Shown here: piece after piece, positions 57,184 through 64,000 of the stretch
Position numbering within the stretch: position 1 is the stretch's first letter
How the letters are laid out: each line of letters opens with the position of its first letter
Assembly (NCBI GenBank): GCA_013151865.1
Contig: JAADHN010000118.1
Coordinates: forward strand, 1 to 64,000
Direction of reading: 5' to 3'
DNA length: 64,000 bases
Source: Kiritimatiellota bacterium
Lineage (GTDB): Bacteria > Verrucomicrobiota > Lentisphaeria > Oligosphaerales > JAADHN01
Program-made: the position numbers and the translations under genes
Notes under the pieces: model-generated
Databases searched by the model: none
Seen by the model: only the letters and a program-made list of their open reading frames with translations
What the model was told of the DNA's origin: nothing

Positions 57184-57205
57184 GCGCCGGTGCGCGCCAA
57201 AGTGG

Positions 57206-57226
57206 AAACGGCGTCTCGCCGTTTTA
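57206..57226 (+). terminator. Terminator hairpin after the CBM9-tailed protein
   Basis: Perfect 8-bp stem AAACGGCG (57206-57213), loop TCT, CGCCGTTT (57217-57224), with a short T-run. It lies 22 bases after the stop. The rest of the 325-base gap to 57508 holds no recognisable gene. Confidence 0.65.
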
Positions 57227-57508
57227 TGGTAAGCGTCGCATCTGCCCCATCTTTTCCGTGGATGGCTCTGTCCACCTGAAACACTGCGTGCAACGCTGCG
57301 GGCGGGGCGTATCGGCTCCGAACAGCCTTCGTCGATGCCTTCGACCGTCGGATCGGACACGAGTATTCTGCCCGCAGTGAAGAGCAATCCACAACCCGCG
57401 TGGGCGGGAATCGAACTCGTACAAGACCGATGCAGCAACTTGCGCCGCCTGCTGCCGTACTTCGCCGAGCCCCTTGCTCTTCGTTCAAGAAAAGGGAACC
57501 CATGCCTG

Positions 57509-60500
57509 ATGAGAATTCGATTCGGGACTGGTTTGGTGACCGTCATGTGCTTCATCTGTTCAAGCGGGAGCAGGTTGTGCGCCGCCGAGGGTCGGGGTCG
57601 GGCCGTCCGGCTGGGCGCTGCCATTGCGCGGATTTCCCGGAAATCCGTCGGGCTCTGCGGCTTGGTCTATGCGGACACCGAGGCCGCCGGGATTGCCGCG
57701 GGGCTCGCAGGGGGCAATCGGTTGTTCGTTCACGTGCTTGTGGCGGACTCGGCACTCCGCGATAAAGCCCGCCGGCAACTGACGGCTCGGGGGCTCGCCA
57801 AGCGTACATCGGTGGCCGTGATCGAGGCGGACTCCGCCTTCCCCTACGCGGACAACCTCCTGAATCTCCTGGTCGTCGGCGGCGGCACAGGCGGGCCGGC
57901 GCTTCCGCCCCTGTCGGAATGTCGGCGTGTATTGGCGCCCGGGGGCACGCTCTGCACCCGTCCGAGGGCCGGGGCCCGGACCGACGTGGAGGCACGGTTG
58001 CGACAAGCCGGATTCGTGAATGTCACCGTGCAGAATGAAGACGGCGAGATCCTGGTGTTCGCACGCTCTCCCGTGCCCGACGGCATGGACGATTGGCCTC
58101 AGTTCATGCACGGTGCGGACAACAACGCCGTGTCGCAAGACCGGTTTGTGGGGCCGCCGAATTCACTCCGATGGACCGTCGGGCCGCGCTGGTCCCGGGA
58201 CCACGACGTAACCCCCTCGATTTTCGGGCTCGTATCGACGCAGGGCCGCATCTTCTATATCGAGGACGGTGGACCGACCTGCGTCATCGACCCGCGATTG
58301 CCTGAGAAGTGGTCCCTGGTGGCACGCGACGCTTTCAACGGAACGCTCCTATGGAAGCGGTCCGTCAAAGATTGGTATTCGAGTCGCCAGATCTGGGGGC
58401 ACATCCCGGCCTCAGCCGAACGGCGCATGGTCGCAACCGCGGAACGCGTGCTCGTCACCCCCGGGCTCCAGGCCCCGGTCATCGCCTTGAATGCCGCAGA
58501 CGGACGGATGCTGCACGAGTACAAGGGGACCGAACGAACCAGTGAAATCGTCCTGGACGGAGATACCCTGCTCCTGGTAATCCGTCGCACGGACCCGCTC
58601 GAAGGAAAGACCGCCTCCCGCAATCGACGGCGTTTTCGCCCCGGATTCCGGGGGTTGCCCGACGGCGGCGAGGCCCTCATGGCCGTGCGCTTGGAGGACG
58701 GTGCGATCCTTTGGCGAAAGGAGCGCCATTGCCGCCCCCTCACGCTTGCGGTGCAAGCGGGGCGAGTGTTCTTCGGAGAAGGCGAGAACACGGTGTGCGT
58801 GGATCGCGTTTCCGGTAGAGAGTTGTGGTGCAGCCCCGGGCGGGCCGACACGGTCGTTGTTCGCGACGGCGTGGTCCTGGTCGGTGCGCGCATCGGTCAG
58901 TCACGGAGGACGGAGTTGCGTGCCTTGTCCGCCAGGGACGGCCGCCGCCTCTGGTCAAGACAGGGCAACTACCTGCCCACTTTCATGTTCTTCCAAGTGC
59001 CGGTGGACGTCTTCGTGGCCTCCGGACTGGTGTGGGGTTTGGCACAGGATCTCGAGTGGAACAAATCTCCGGGCAGCGGGATACTGCCGGGACTGGACCT
59101 GTGGACAGGTGAAGAAAAGGCGCGGCGCGACATGACCGGGGCTTTTACGGCCGGACATCACGTGCGCTGCTACAAGAGCAAAGCGACCGACCGCTATCTT
59201 CTTTTCAATAAGCGCGGGATCGAGTTTGTCGAAACCCGTAGCGGCCGGGGGGCGATCCAAGTGCGTTGGGTGCGTGGGGCGTGCCGCTACGGTATCATGC
59301 CCGCCAACGGTCTCATCTATGCCCCGCCGCAGGCCTGTTTTTGCTATCCGGAGACAAAACCGGTCGGGTTCAACGCCGTGGCGGCGAGACGCCTGCCGGA
59401 GTCCGGCACACAGGAAGGGGCCGCGTCTCGTCTCGAACCCGGGCCTGCCCGGGAGCGAAGCATCGAGCCGTCCCCCGCATCGCCCGAGGACTGGCCCACC
59501 TACCGGCACGATCCGCGCCGCACCGGGACCTGTCCCACCGACGTTCCGGCAAAACCGGTGATGTTGTGGAGTGCGGACCTCGGCGAACGCATCACACCCC
59601 CCATTGCCGTGAACGGTCGCGTTTTCGTGGCTGGGAAAGACACTTGTACGCTGAACGCGTTGGATGCCGTCGACGGCCGACGCTTGTGGAAGTTCGTGGC
59701 CGGCGGCGTGATCGATTCCGCCCCGACCGTGGTTAAAGGACGGGTGCTCTTCGGGGCGTCCGACGGCGCGGTGTACTGCCTGGACGCCGCCGACGGAACG
59801 CCCGTGTGGACGTTTCGCGCTGCGCCGACCCGGCGGTTGGTCGCGGAGGAAGGCCGGCTCGCATCCGCTTGGCCCGTGCACGGGAGCGTCCTGGTCTTCC
59901 GGGACGTGGTTTACACTGCCGCCGGGAGGTCGTCGGTCATGGACGGCGGCATCGACGTCTACGGCCTGAACCCCCTGACCGGGAGTGTGGTGCATCACAC
60001 CCGGCTCAGCGGCCCGGGCGAAACCGCCATCCACAGAGCCGGAGCAAAGATCGATCACGTCCGCCGACCCGGCGCGCTGTCCGATCTCCTGCTCACCGAC
60101 GGGCGGTACATCTACATGCGCCACGTAAAACTCGACCCGGAACTGCCGGAGAAAACGCCGGTCCGCGCCATGACGTGGGGCGCCAAGGGCCCCCGACACT
60201 TCTTGGCCACGAGCGGGTTCCTGGACGATACGCTGTTCAACCGGTCGGTCTGGCAATACGGCGCGTATGTGCACCGGAGTCAAATGCTCACATTCGACGA
60301 CCGTGCCGTATACGGCCTCCGCGTCTACTCCGGCATTTCCTGGAACGCTCCCATCTGGAACGTCGGGGACGGATACCTGCTGTTTTGCCGTCCCTATCGG
60401 CCGCCGGCCAAGAAACGGAAAGCGCCGGCCGGGCAGGAACGCTTGCTTTTCAGGGTGCCGTACGGGAACTGGGCATGGTGGAAGCGGGTACACGTGCTGG

Positions 60501-60787
60501 TCCGCGCCATGGTCACGGCGGGTGTGCGCCCAAAAAACAGTCGCGTCTTCATTGCCGGTGCACCGGAGCAGATTCGCAGGGAAGACCCGCTTGCGGCGTT
60601 CGAAGGGCGGACAGGTGGGCGTCTGCTGACATTCGCGGCGGGCGACGGAACTCTTCTCGGCCGAATCAAGCTGCCCGGTCCGCCGGTTTTCGACGGCATG
60701 ATCGCGGCCCGCGGTCGCCTCTATCTCTCGCTCCGGAACGGTCGGTTGGTTTGTCTCGGACGACCGAAGCAGCGCCAGCCTGAATAA
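57509..60787 (+). CDS. Secreted PQQ-type beta-propeller protein with degenerate methyltransferase-like head
   Basis: 1092 residues starting at the ATG at 57509; an ATG at 57502 is out of frame. Signal peptide MRIRFGTGLVTVMCFICSSG, cut near LCA. A Rossmann-like head (about residues 25-190) resembles class I methyltransferases: PYADNLLNLLVVGGG and CRRVLAPGGTLC match the post-IV strands, but the glycine-rich AdoMet motif (normally GCGDG) is VYADTEAAG. Two PQQ-type propellers follow (about 190-610 and 640-1090) with the repeated form DAVDGRRLWKF / DAADGTPVWTF and the entry strand DWPTYRHDPRRTGT. Such proteins are common in Planctomycetota-like genomes, and their role is unknown. The last two codons and the stop lie inside a repeat also found at 63.1 kb. 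Confidence 0.8.
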   Translation: MRIRFGTGLVTVMCFICSSGSRLCAAEGRGRAVRLGAAIARISRKSVGLCGLVYADTEAAGIAAGLAGGNRLFVHVLVADSALRDKARRQLTARGLAKRTSVAVIEADSAFPYADNLLNLLVVGGGTGGPALPPLSECRRVLAPGGTLCTRPRAGARTDVEARLRQAGFVNVTVQNEDGEILVFARSPVPDGMDDWPQFMHGADNNAVSQDRFVGPPNSLRWTVGPRWSRDHDVTPSIFGLVSTQGRIFYIEDGGPTCVIDPRLPEKWSLVARDAFNGTLLWKRSVKDWYSSRQIWGHIPASAERRMVATAERVLVTPGLQAPVIALNAADGRMLHEYKGTERTSEIVLDGDTLLLVIRRTDPLEGKTASRNRRRFRPGFRGLPDGGEALMAVRLEDGAILWRKERHCRPLTLAVQAGRVFFGEGENTVCVDRVSGRELWCSPGRADTVVVRDGVVLVGARIGQSRRTELRALSARDGRRLWSRQGNYLPTFMFFQVPVDVFVASGLVWGLAQDLEWNKSPGSGILPGLDLWTGEEKARRDMTGAFTAGHHVRCYKSKATDRYLLFNKRGIEFVETRSGRGAIQVRWVRGACRYGIMPANGLIYAPPQACFCYPETKPVGFNAVAARRLPESGTQEGAASRLEPGPARERSIEPSPASPEDWPTYRHDPRRTGTCPTDVPAKPVMLWSADLGERITPPIAVNGRVFVAGKDTCTLNALDAVDGRRLWKFVAGGVIDSAPTVVKGRVLFGASDGAVYCLDAADGTPVWTFRAAPTRRLVAEEGRLASAWPVHGSVLVFRDVVYTAAGRSSVMDGGIDVYGLNPLTGSVVHHTRLSGPGETAIHRAGAKIDHVRRPGALSDLLLTDGRYIYMRHVKLDPELPEKTPVRAMTWGAKGPRHFLATSGFLDDTLFNRSVWQYGAYVHRSQMLTFDDRAVYGLRVYSGISWNAPIWNVGDGYLLFCRPYRPPAKKRKAPAGQERLLFRVPYGNWAWWKRVHVLVRAMVTAGVRPKNSRVFIAGAPEQIRREDPLAAFEGRTGGRLLTFAAGDGTLLGRIKLPGPPVFDGMIAARGRLYLSLRNGRLVCLGRPKQRQPE

Positions 60788-60950
60788 TGCACGAACCGCC
60801 TGCTGCGATGGGGCATCTCGCGTGCTCGCGGAACATCGCTGTCGTCCAACGAGCGAGGCGACGTTTCAATGCAGCGTCGTTTCGGCGCAATTACCTGAAT
60901 CCGTATAAGCTGCGTACTCTTGCGGCGACGTTCGTGAATCCATCGAGGAA
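60779..60950 (+). repeat. Diverged ~170-bp repeat, left copy
   Basis: It starts with CCTGAATAATGCA (60779-60791), identical to the reverse complement of 63123-63135. Similarity continues for about 170 bases (shared blocks CTGCTGCGATG, GCATCTCGC, GTTTCAA, TATAAGCTGCG). Read as protein, both copies give an MHEP.AAM.HLA...LNPYKLR pattern, so it may derive from a former coding end. It overlaps the stop of the propeller gene. Confidence 0.7.
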
Positions 60951-60972
60951 GTCGGACCGCGGCGGCCTCAGC

Positions 60973-62478
60973 TCAATTCAGCGGCAGGACCCAAATGTTG
61001 CGGTATCTGACTCGATTGTGATGGTCTTGAAGCAGGATCGGACCCGGTTCGGAAGACTCCCTGCTCATCCCGCCGCCGGTCGGGTGGGGAATGGGTTGTT
61101 TCTCGTGGATCACGACGCCGTTGTGCCGGGCCGTGACCCACGCGTCCGCCGTTTTCTTGCCGTCCGGCCCGAAACGCGGGGCATGAAACTCGATGTCGTA
61201 CGTCTGCCACTGCAACGGCGGAGCACACATGTTGACCCGCGGACGCGCCACTTTGTAGATGCCGCCGCACTCGTTGTCGAGCCCTTTGAGACCGTAACTG
61301 TCCAACACTTGGATTTCATACCGCGCTTGGAGGTACACGCCGCTGTTGCCCCGAGCCTGTCCCCGGGCCTCCGGCAAGAAGGGCGTCCGGAATTCGAGGT
61401 GAAGGCGGAAGTCGCTGAATTTCTTCTTGGTGATCAGCGACCCCGTCCCGGGCACGATTTCCACTGCCCCGTCGCCGAGTAGCTTCCAGCGGGGGCCCGG
61501 TGGTGACTCTTCTCGGCCGACCAGCTTCCAAGCGACGGTATCGGGGGCGGATTCCGGCGGAAACGGGGTCGCCAGGAGCTGGTTCGGCGGGACCCCCTTT
61601 TTGCGAAACGGACCGGCAGCCTGCCAGCAAAGCACGACGCCGTTAACGCGCGCGCCCAACACGGAGAGTTCGGTCCCGTCCGCGGCTTTGGCGGCGTGGC
61701 GCACGACCAAACCGGAAACGGGTTTGCCGTCTTCGCCCGTTACACGCAGCCAGCCGGCCCAGTCGCCGCCTCCCTGACTCACCTTCATCAGCACTTCGTT
61801 CCAGCCGCGTTTGAGCCTCACCTGCACGCGATCCTGGCCGGGAGTCAATGGACGAAACACGTTGGCCTTGTGTACTTCTGCGCCGTTGAGCCATACTTTC
61901 ATGCCGTCGTCGGAACCAAGTTCGAAGCGCACGGTACGAGCGCTGTCGCTGCGAATGGCATTCCGGAGGTAGCCCACGCAGTTTCGGGAATGTCCCAGTG
62001 CCTTATTCAGGTCCGCAACACCGTAGGCCTTGCCCGGCTGCTCCCACTGGTCGAGGTTCGTGCCGTCCAGCAGGACCAGTGCACCGGCCGGGGGTCGAGC
62101 CCCGAGCGTGGGGGACAATTTCTCCACATGTCGCAGCTCGAACGTCCCGCCGTCGCTCCCCGGCAACGTACCCCTAAAAACGCCGTCGCCGATCTGGGTC
62201 GCGGGGCCGAAACGCAGGACATCCTTTTCTGTCGTGCCCTCGAGAACGACTTTCGGTTCGAGGCCCCGGTACAGGGCGTCGAGGAGATTGGCCCGGTACC
62301 GACCTTTGCCGAGAGCGATGACCTGTGCCGCCAACGGCTTTTCCACAACGCCGGCCCGCAAGCTCCCCTCCCAATCGCCCATGAACGGGTCGGGAGGCGG
62401 GGCCGCCCCGACAAGCAGGACACCCCACAAGACCAGTCCTCCAAAAACGAAATGTGCGCGCAGTTTCGAGGTGTTCAT
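60973..62478 (-). CDS. Secreted DUF1080 (3-keto-disaccharide hydrolase-like) protein with inserted beta-sandwich
   Basis: 501 residues; the ATG at 62478 has a GGAGGAAG site. Signal peptide MNTSKLRAHFVFGGLVLWGV. N-terminal beta domain (DPFMGDWEGSLRAG), then the DUF1080 start LLDGTNLDQWE. The rest of DUF1080 comes only after about 170 residues (WKLLGDGAVEIVPGTGSL, NSGVYLQARYEIQVLDSYG, NRVRYRNIWVLPLN). Between them sits a beta-sandwich with SDDGMKVWLNG and KVSQGGGDW, the same domain as in the HEAT/isomerase/DUF1080 fusion at 31.9-35.9 kb. DUF1080 members hydrolyse 3-keto glycosides. The gene is bracketed by two inverted repeats. Confidence 0.8.
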   Translation of the reverse strand: MNTSKLRAHFVFGGLVLWGVLLVGAAPPPDPFMGDWEGSLRAGVVEKPLAAQVIALGKGRYRANLLDALYRGLEPKVVLEGTTEKDVLRFGPATQIGDGVFRGTLPGSDGGTFELRHVEKLSPTLGARPPAGALVLLDGTNLDQWEQPGKAYGVADLNKALGHSRNCVGYLRNAIRSDSARTVRFELGSDDGMKVWLNGAEVHKANVFRPLTPGQDRVQVRLKRGWNEVLMKVSQGGGDWAGWLRVTGEDGKPVSGLVVRHAAKAADGTELSVLGARVNGVVLCWQAAGPFRKKGVPPNQLLATPFPPESAPDTVAWKLVGREESPPGPRWKLLGDGAVEIVPGTGSLITKKKFSDFRLHLEFRTPFLPEARGQARGNSGVYLQARYEIQVLDSYGLKGLDNECGGIYKVARPRVNMCAPPLQWQTYDIEFHAPRFGPDGKKTADAWVTARHNGVVIHEKQPIPHPTGGGMSRESSEPGPILLQDHHNRVRYRNIWVLPLN

Positions 62479-62649
62479 CGGCGTTCTTCCTCCTGATACC
62501 GGGTTGTCTGTGAGAAAGTTGGCGACATATGGACGATGGCCAACACGACCGCAGTCAAAAGTACCGCATATTTGGGTAACCGTGTTGGGAATGAAGGCAT
62601 GTTTTCCCGCATGGGTGAGCGGCCGGCAGTTCCATGCGGGACGCTAGGG

Positions 62650-62757
62650 CGATTCGCCTTTCATGGAGGGATCGATCACGTCGTGGCCGATAGCCGTCTT
62701 CCAGTCGCCGCCGAGTGAGCGGCGAGAAAAGCGAACACGATGGCCAGCAGTCGCATC
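62650..62757 (-). pseudogene. Relic of a secreted-protein gene start (signal peptide only)
   Basis: From the tandem ATGATG near 62757 the minus strand encodes MMRLLAIVFAFLAAHSAATG, a good signal peptide, but stops after about 27 residues. A neighbouring frame continues with GGDWKTAIGHDVIDPSMKG, resembling the mature start of VCBS/FG-GAP-type secreted proteins of these bacteria. This reads as a frameshifted 5' remnant. Short and uncertain. Confidence 0.3.
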
Positions 62758-62967
62758 ATTCAATGGAACCCCCGCCTTCGACCCGATAAAGGCGGTTTCC
62801 ACAGGGGGAACGCAATCTGCGTGCGGGCCTCGCCTTTGGGTACGTGCAACATATCGTGGATTTCGAGGATTGCCCCGGGAATCTGGGGTTGCGACCCAGG
62901 GCGCAGGCGGGTAATGTACCGCCCGCATCCCAATCCCATCCCATGATCGGCGCCGTCTGGTCTGATT

Positions 62968-63135
62968 GATTCTCGAACTTCGTCCCGAGACGGCGCAGCT
63001 TATATGGGTTCAAGCCATTGCGTCGAACGCCGGACGAGGCCCTGTTGAAACACCGCCTCGGTCGGTGAGCGACGGTAATGTCCTGAAAGCCTGCGAGATG
63101 CGTCATCGCAGCAGATGGCTCATGCATTATTCAGG
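62968..63135 (-). repeat. Diverged ~170-bp repeat, right copy (inverted)
   Basis: Reverse-complement copy of the repeat at 60779. Its outer end TGCATTATTCAGG (63123-63135) mirrors the left copy's outer end exactly. The two copies face each other around the DUF1080 gene. No target-site duplication is seen at the outer ends (GCCAG on the left, TTGGG on the right). Confidence 0.7.
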
Positions 63136-63363
63136 TTGGGCTACCGTGAAATTCGGACCGTCGCCCTTTCAAGTGCCGAGCGGCTCAAAGCTGTTTGGTC
63201 GATTCCGCGGAGGTTGAGTCTCGGCCCGCGCCGCGGATCGTTTCGGATCGAACCATATCTCCGCCGGAGCATTCGCTCGGCAAGTCCGGCTCGGCACATG
63301 GGGCGATACGAGAGAACTGCCTGTTACGACCCCGTCGCCACCGAGGAAAGGCACCCCACCGGC

Positions 63364-64000
63364 ATGAAGACGAAATCCGTTCCCCTGACTTCGCGAGACT
63401 TGGCTTGGGAAGGCGCTGTTTCAATCGAACTCGGGGACGGCTGGGTCCGTCCTTGGCGCATTTTCCATCGTGAAAAGAGACTGTACCAAGCCGATCTGCG
63501 AAACCGGGCAGGCATGACCAGCGGCATCCGCCTCACTTTCCGAAGTCCAACCGAAACCGTCCGCTTGAGCGTCAGACCTTCCGACGAACTTCGAACGTTC
63601 GATTTGCTCTGCGACCGCGACGCCGCCCCGCCGTCGACGGTCAAACTATTGCCCGGCCAAACATGGGCTGTCTGGACCGGCCTGCCCGGCCGGGACAAAC
63701 TGATCGAGATCTACCTGCCGGCACGGGCCGCCGTCGTGACGGGACTCGAGCTGGACGCCGACGCACTGGTAACCGCCGCCGCCGACCTGCGCCCGCGCTT
63801 TGTGGCCTACGGAAGTTCCATCACGCATTGTGTCGGCGCTCACAGCCCGGCCCAGACTTGGCCCGCCCTCGTGGCCCGTGCCCGCAACTACCACCTCACC
63901 AGTCTCGGATTCGGCGGGCAGTGCCATCTCGATACCATGATCGCACTCCAAATCAAGCAAATGGCCGTCGACTTCCTGGTCTGCTCGTTCGGAATCAATG
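63364..64000 (+). CDS. SGNH hydrolase with N-terminal jellyroll (3' end outside window)
   Basis: 212 residues visible from the ATG at 63364, behind GAGGAAAGG. The first 140 residues form a beta-sandwich (RLYQADLRNRAGMTSGIRLTF, read here in two parts: RLYQADLRNRAG, MTSGIRLTF), as in two-domain carbohydrate esterases. The SGNH core follows: Ser152 in AYGSSITHC, the Gly block GFGGQCHLD, and the start of the Asn block CSFGIN, which the window cuts. The Asp-x-x-His block lies outside. No signal peptide is visible. It is probably a deacetylase of sugar esters, matching the SGNH enzyme at 36-37 kb. The start fits the only good ribosome binding site. Confidence 0.8.
   Translation, partial: MKTKSVPLTSRDLAWEGAVSIELGDGWVRPWRIFHREKRLYQADLRNRAGMTSGIRLTFRSPTETVRLSVRPSDELRTFDLLCDRDAAPPSTVKLLPGQTWAVWTGLPGRDKLIEIYLPARAAVVTGLELDADALVTAAADLRPRFVAYGSSITHCVGAHSPAQTWPALVARARNYHLTSLGFGGQCHLDTMIALQIKQMAVDFLVCSFGIN

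Larger units (their letters stand above)
62479..63363. other. 885-base intergenic region with repeat and relic
   Basis: Between the DUF1080 gene (minus) and the SGNH gene (plus). It holds a possible relic of a secreted-protein start (62650-62757, minus), the right copy of the dispersed repeat (about 62968-63135), and no intact gene. The stretch 63136-63330 shows nothing recognisable. Confidence 0.5.

Noticed and set aside
54898-57624. Minus-strand open frame of 908 codons
   Set aside because: Antisense to the CBM9-tailed protein, with no recognisable protein.
60779-63135. Active transposon bounded by terminal inverted repeats
   Set aside because: No transposase, no target-site duplication, and the copies have diverged by roughly 30 percent by eye.
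1-64000. CRISPR arrays, tRNA and rRNA genes
   Set aside because: No regularly spaced repeats and no T-loop/acceptor patterns or rRNA core sequences were seen.

Overview
The window is one continuous piece of a high-GC, Gram-negative-type bacterial chromosome. No rRNA, tRNA or CRISPR array was seen. The gene content is typical of the PVC group (Lentisphaerota/Kiritimatiellota or Planctomycetota-like): very large secreted LamG/thrombospondin-3 proteins, PQQ-type propellers with a methyltransferase-like head, 3-keto-disaccharide hydrolase (DUF1080) proteins, Gfo/Idh/MocA oxidoreductases, URO-D-fold and MttB-type methyltransferases, GH123/DUF4091-like and GH31 glycosidases, and SGNH esterases. This placement is an inference from gene families; no phylogenetic marker gene was analysed.

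Layout. 1-17.3 kb: one giant surface protein, cut by the window start and broken by a one-base frameshift near 11.24 kb. It has ten LamG-like jellyrolls, TSP3 calcium-binding strings and an internal subtilisin domain. 17.4-20.4 kb: a secreted F5/8C plus GH123-like protein, also broken by a homopolymer frameshift. 20.5-28.7 kb: mostly housekeeping genes (MoxR ATPase, esterase, mutarotase-fold protein, RdgC-like protein, asparaginyl-tRNA synthetase, small membrane protein, TrmL, GAF protein). 29.2-37.4 kb: a plus-strand catabolic run (URO-D-like, Tat-exported Gfo/Idh/MocA oxidoreductase, a HEAT/beta-sandwich/sugar-isomerase/DUF1080 fusion, SGNH esterase). 37.5-40.3 kb: an NtrB/NtrC-type two-component pair. 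40.5-47 kb: GH31 glycosidase, MttB-like and URO-D-like methyltransferases and a second Gfo/Idh/MocA enzyme. 47.2-51.1 kb: a minus-strand islet with an endonuclease/exonuclease/phosphatase-fold protein carrying an unusual insertion, an M48-like secreted metallopeptidase and a two-TM protein. 52.1-64 kb: a second giant glycosidase-like protein with a CBM9-like tail, a PQQ propeller protein, a DUF1080 protein flanked by an inverted pair of diverged repeats, and the start of an SGNH hydrolase.

Reading the genes together: most of the window is extracellular or periplasmic polysaccharide attack (GH31, GH123-like, the CBM9-tailed protein, SGNH esterases, LamG adhesin) with oxidative sugar processing (Gfo/Idh/MocA, TIM-barrel isomerase and DUF1080 match the known logic of 3-keto-glycoside cleavage). 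A one-carbon methyl-transfer branch (MttB/URO-D) is present, but its corrinoid protein is not in the window. The most unusual items are the four-part HEAT/isomerase/DUF1080 fusion, a beta-sandwich shared between it and the second DUF1080 protein, the nuclease-fold protein with an LPxG-rich insertion, and the inverted repeat pair at 60.8/63.1 kb.
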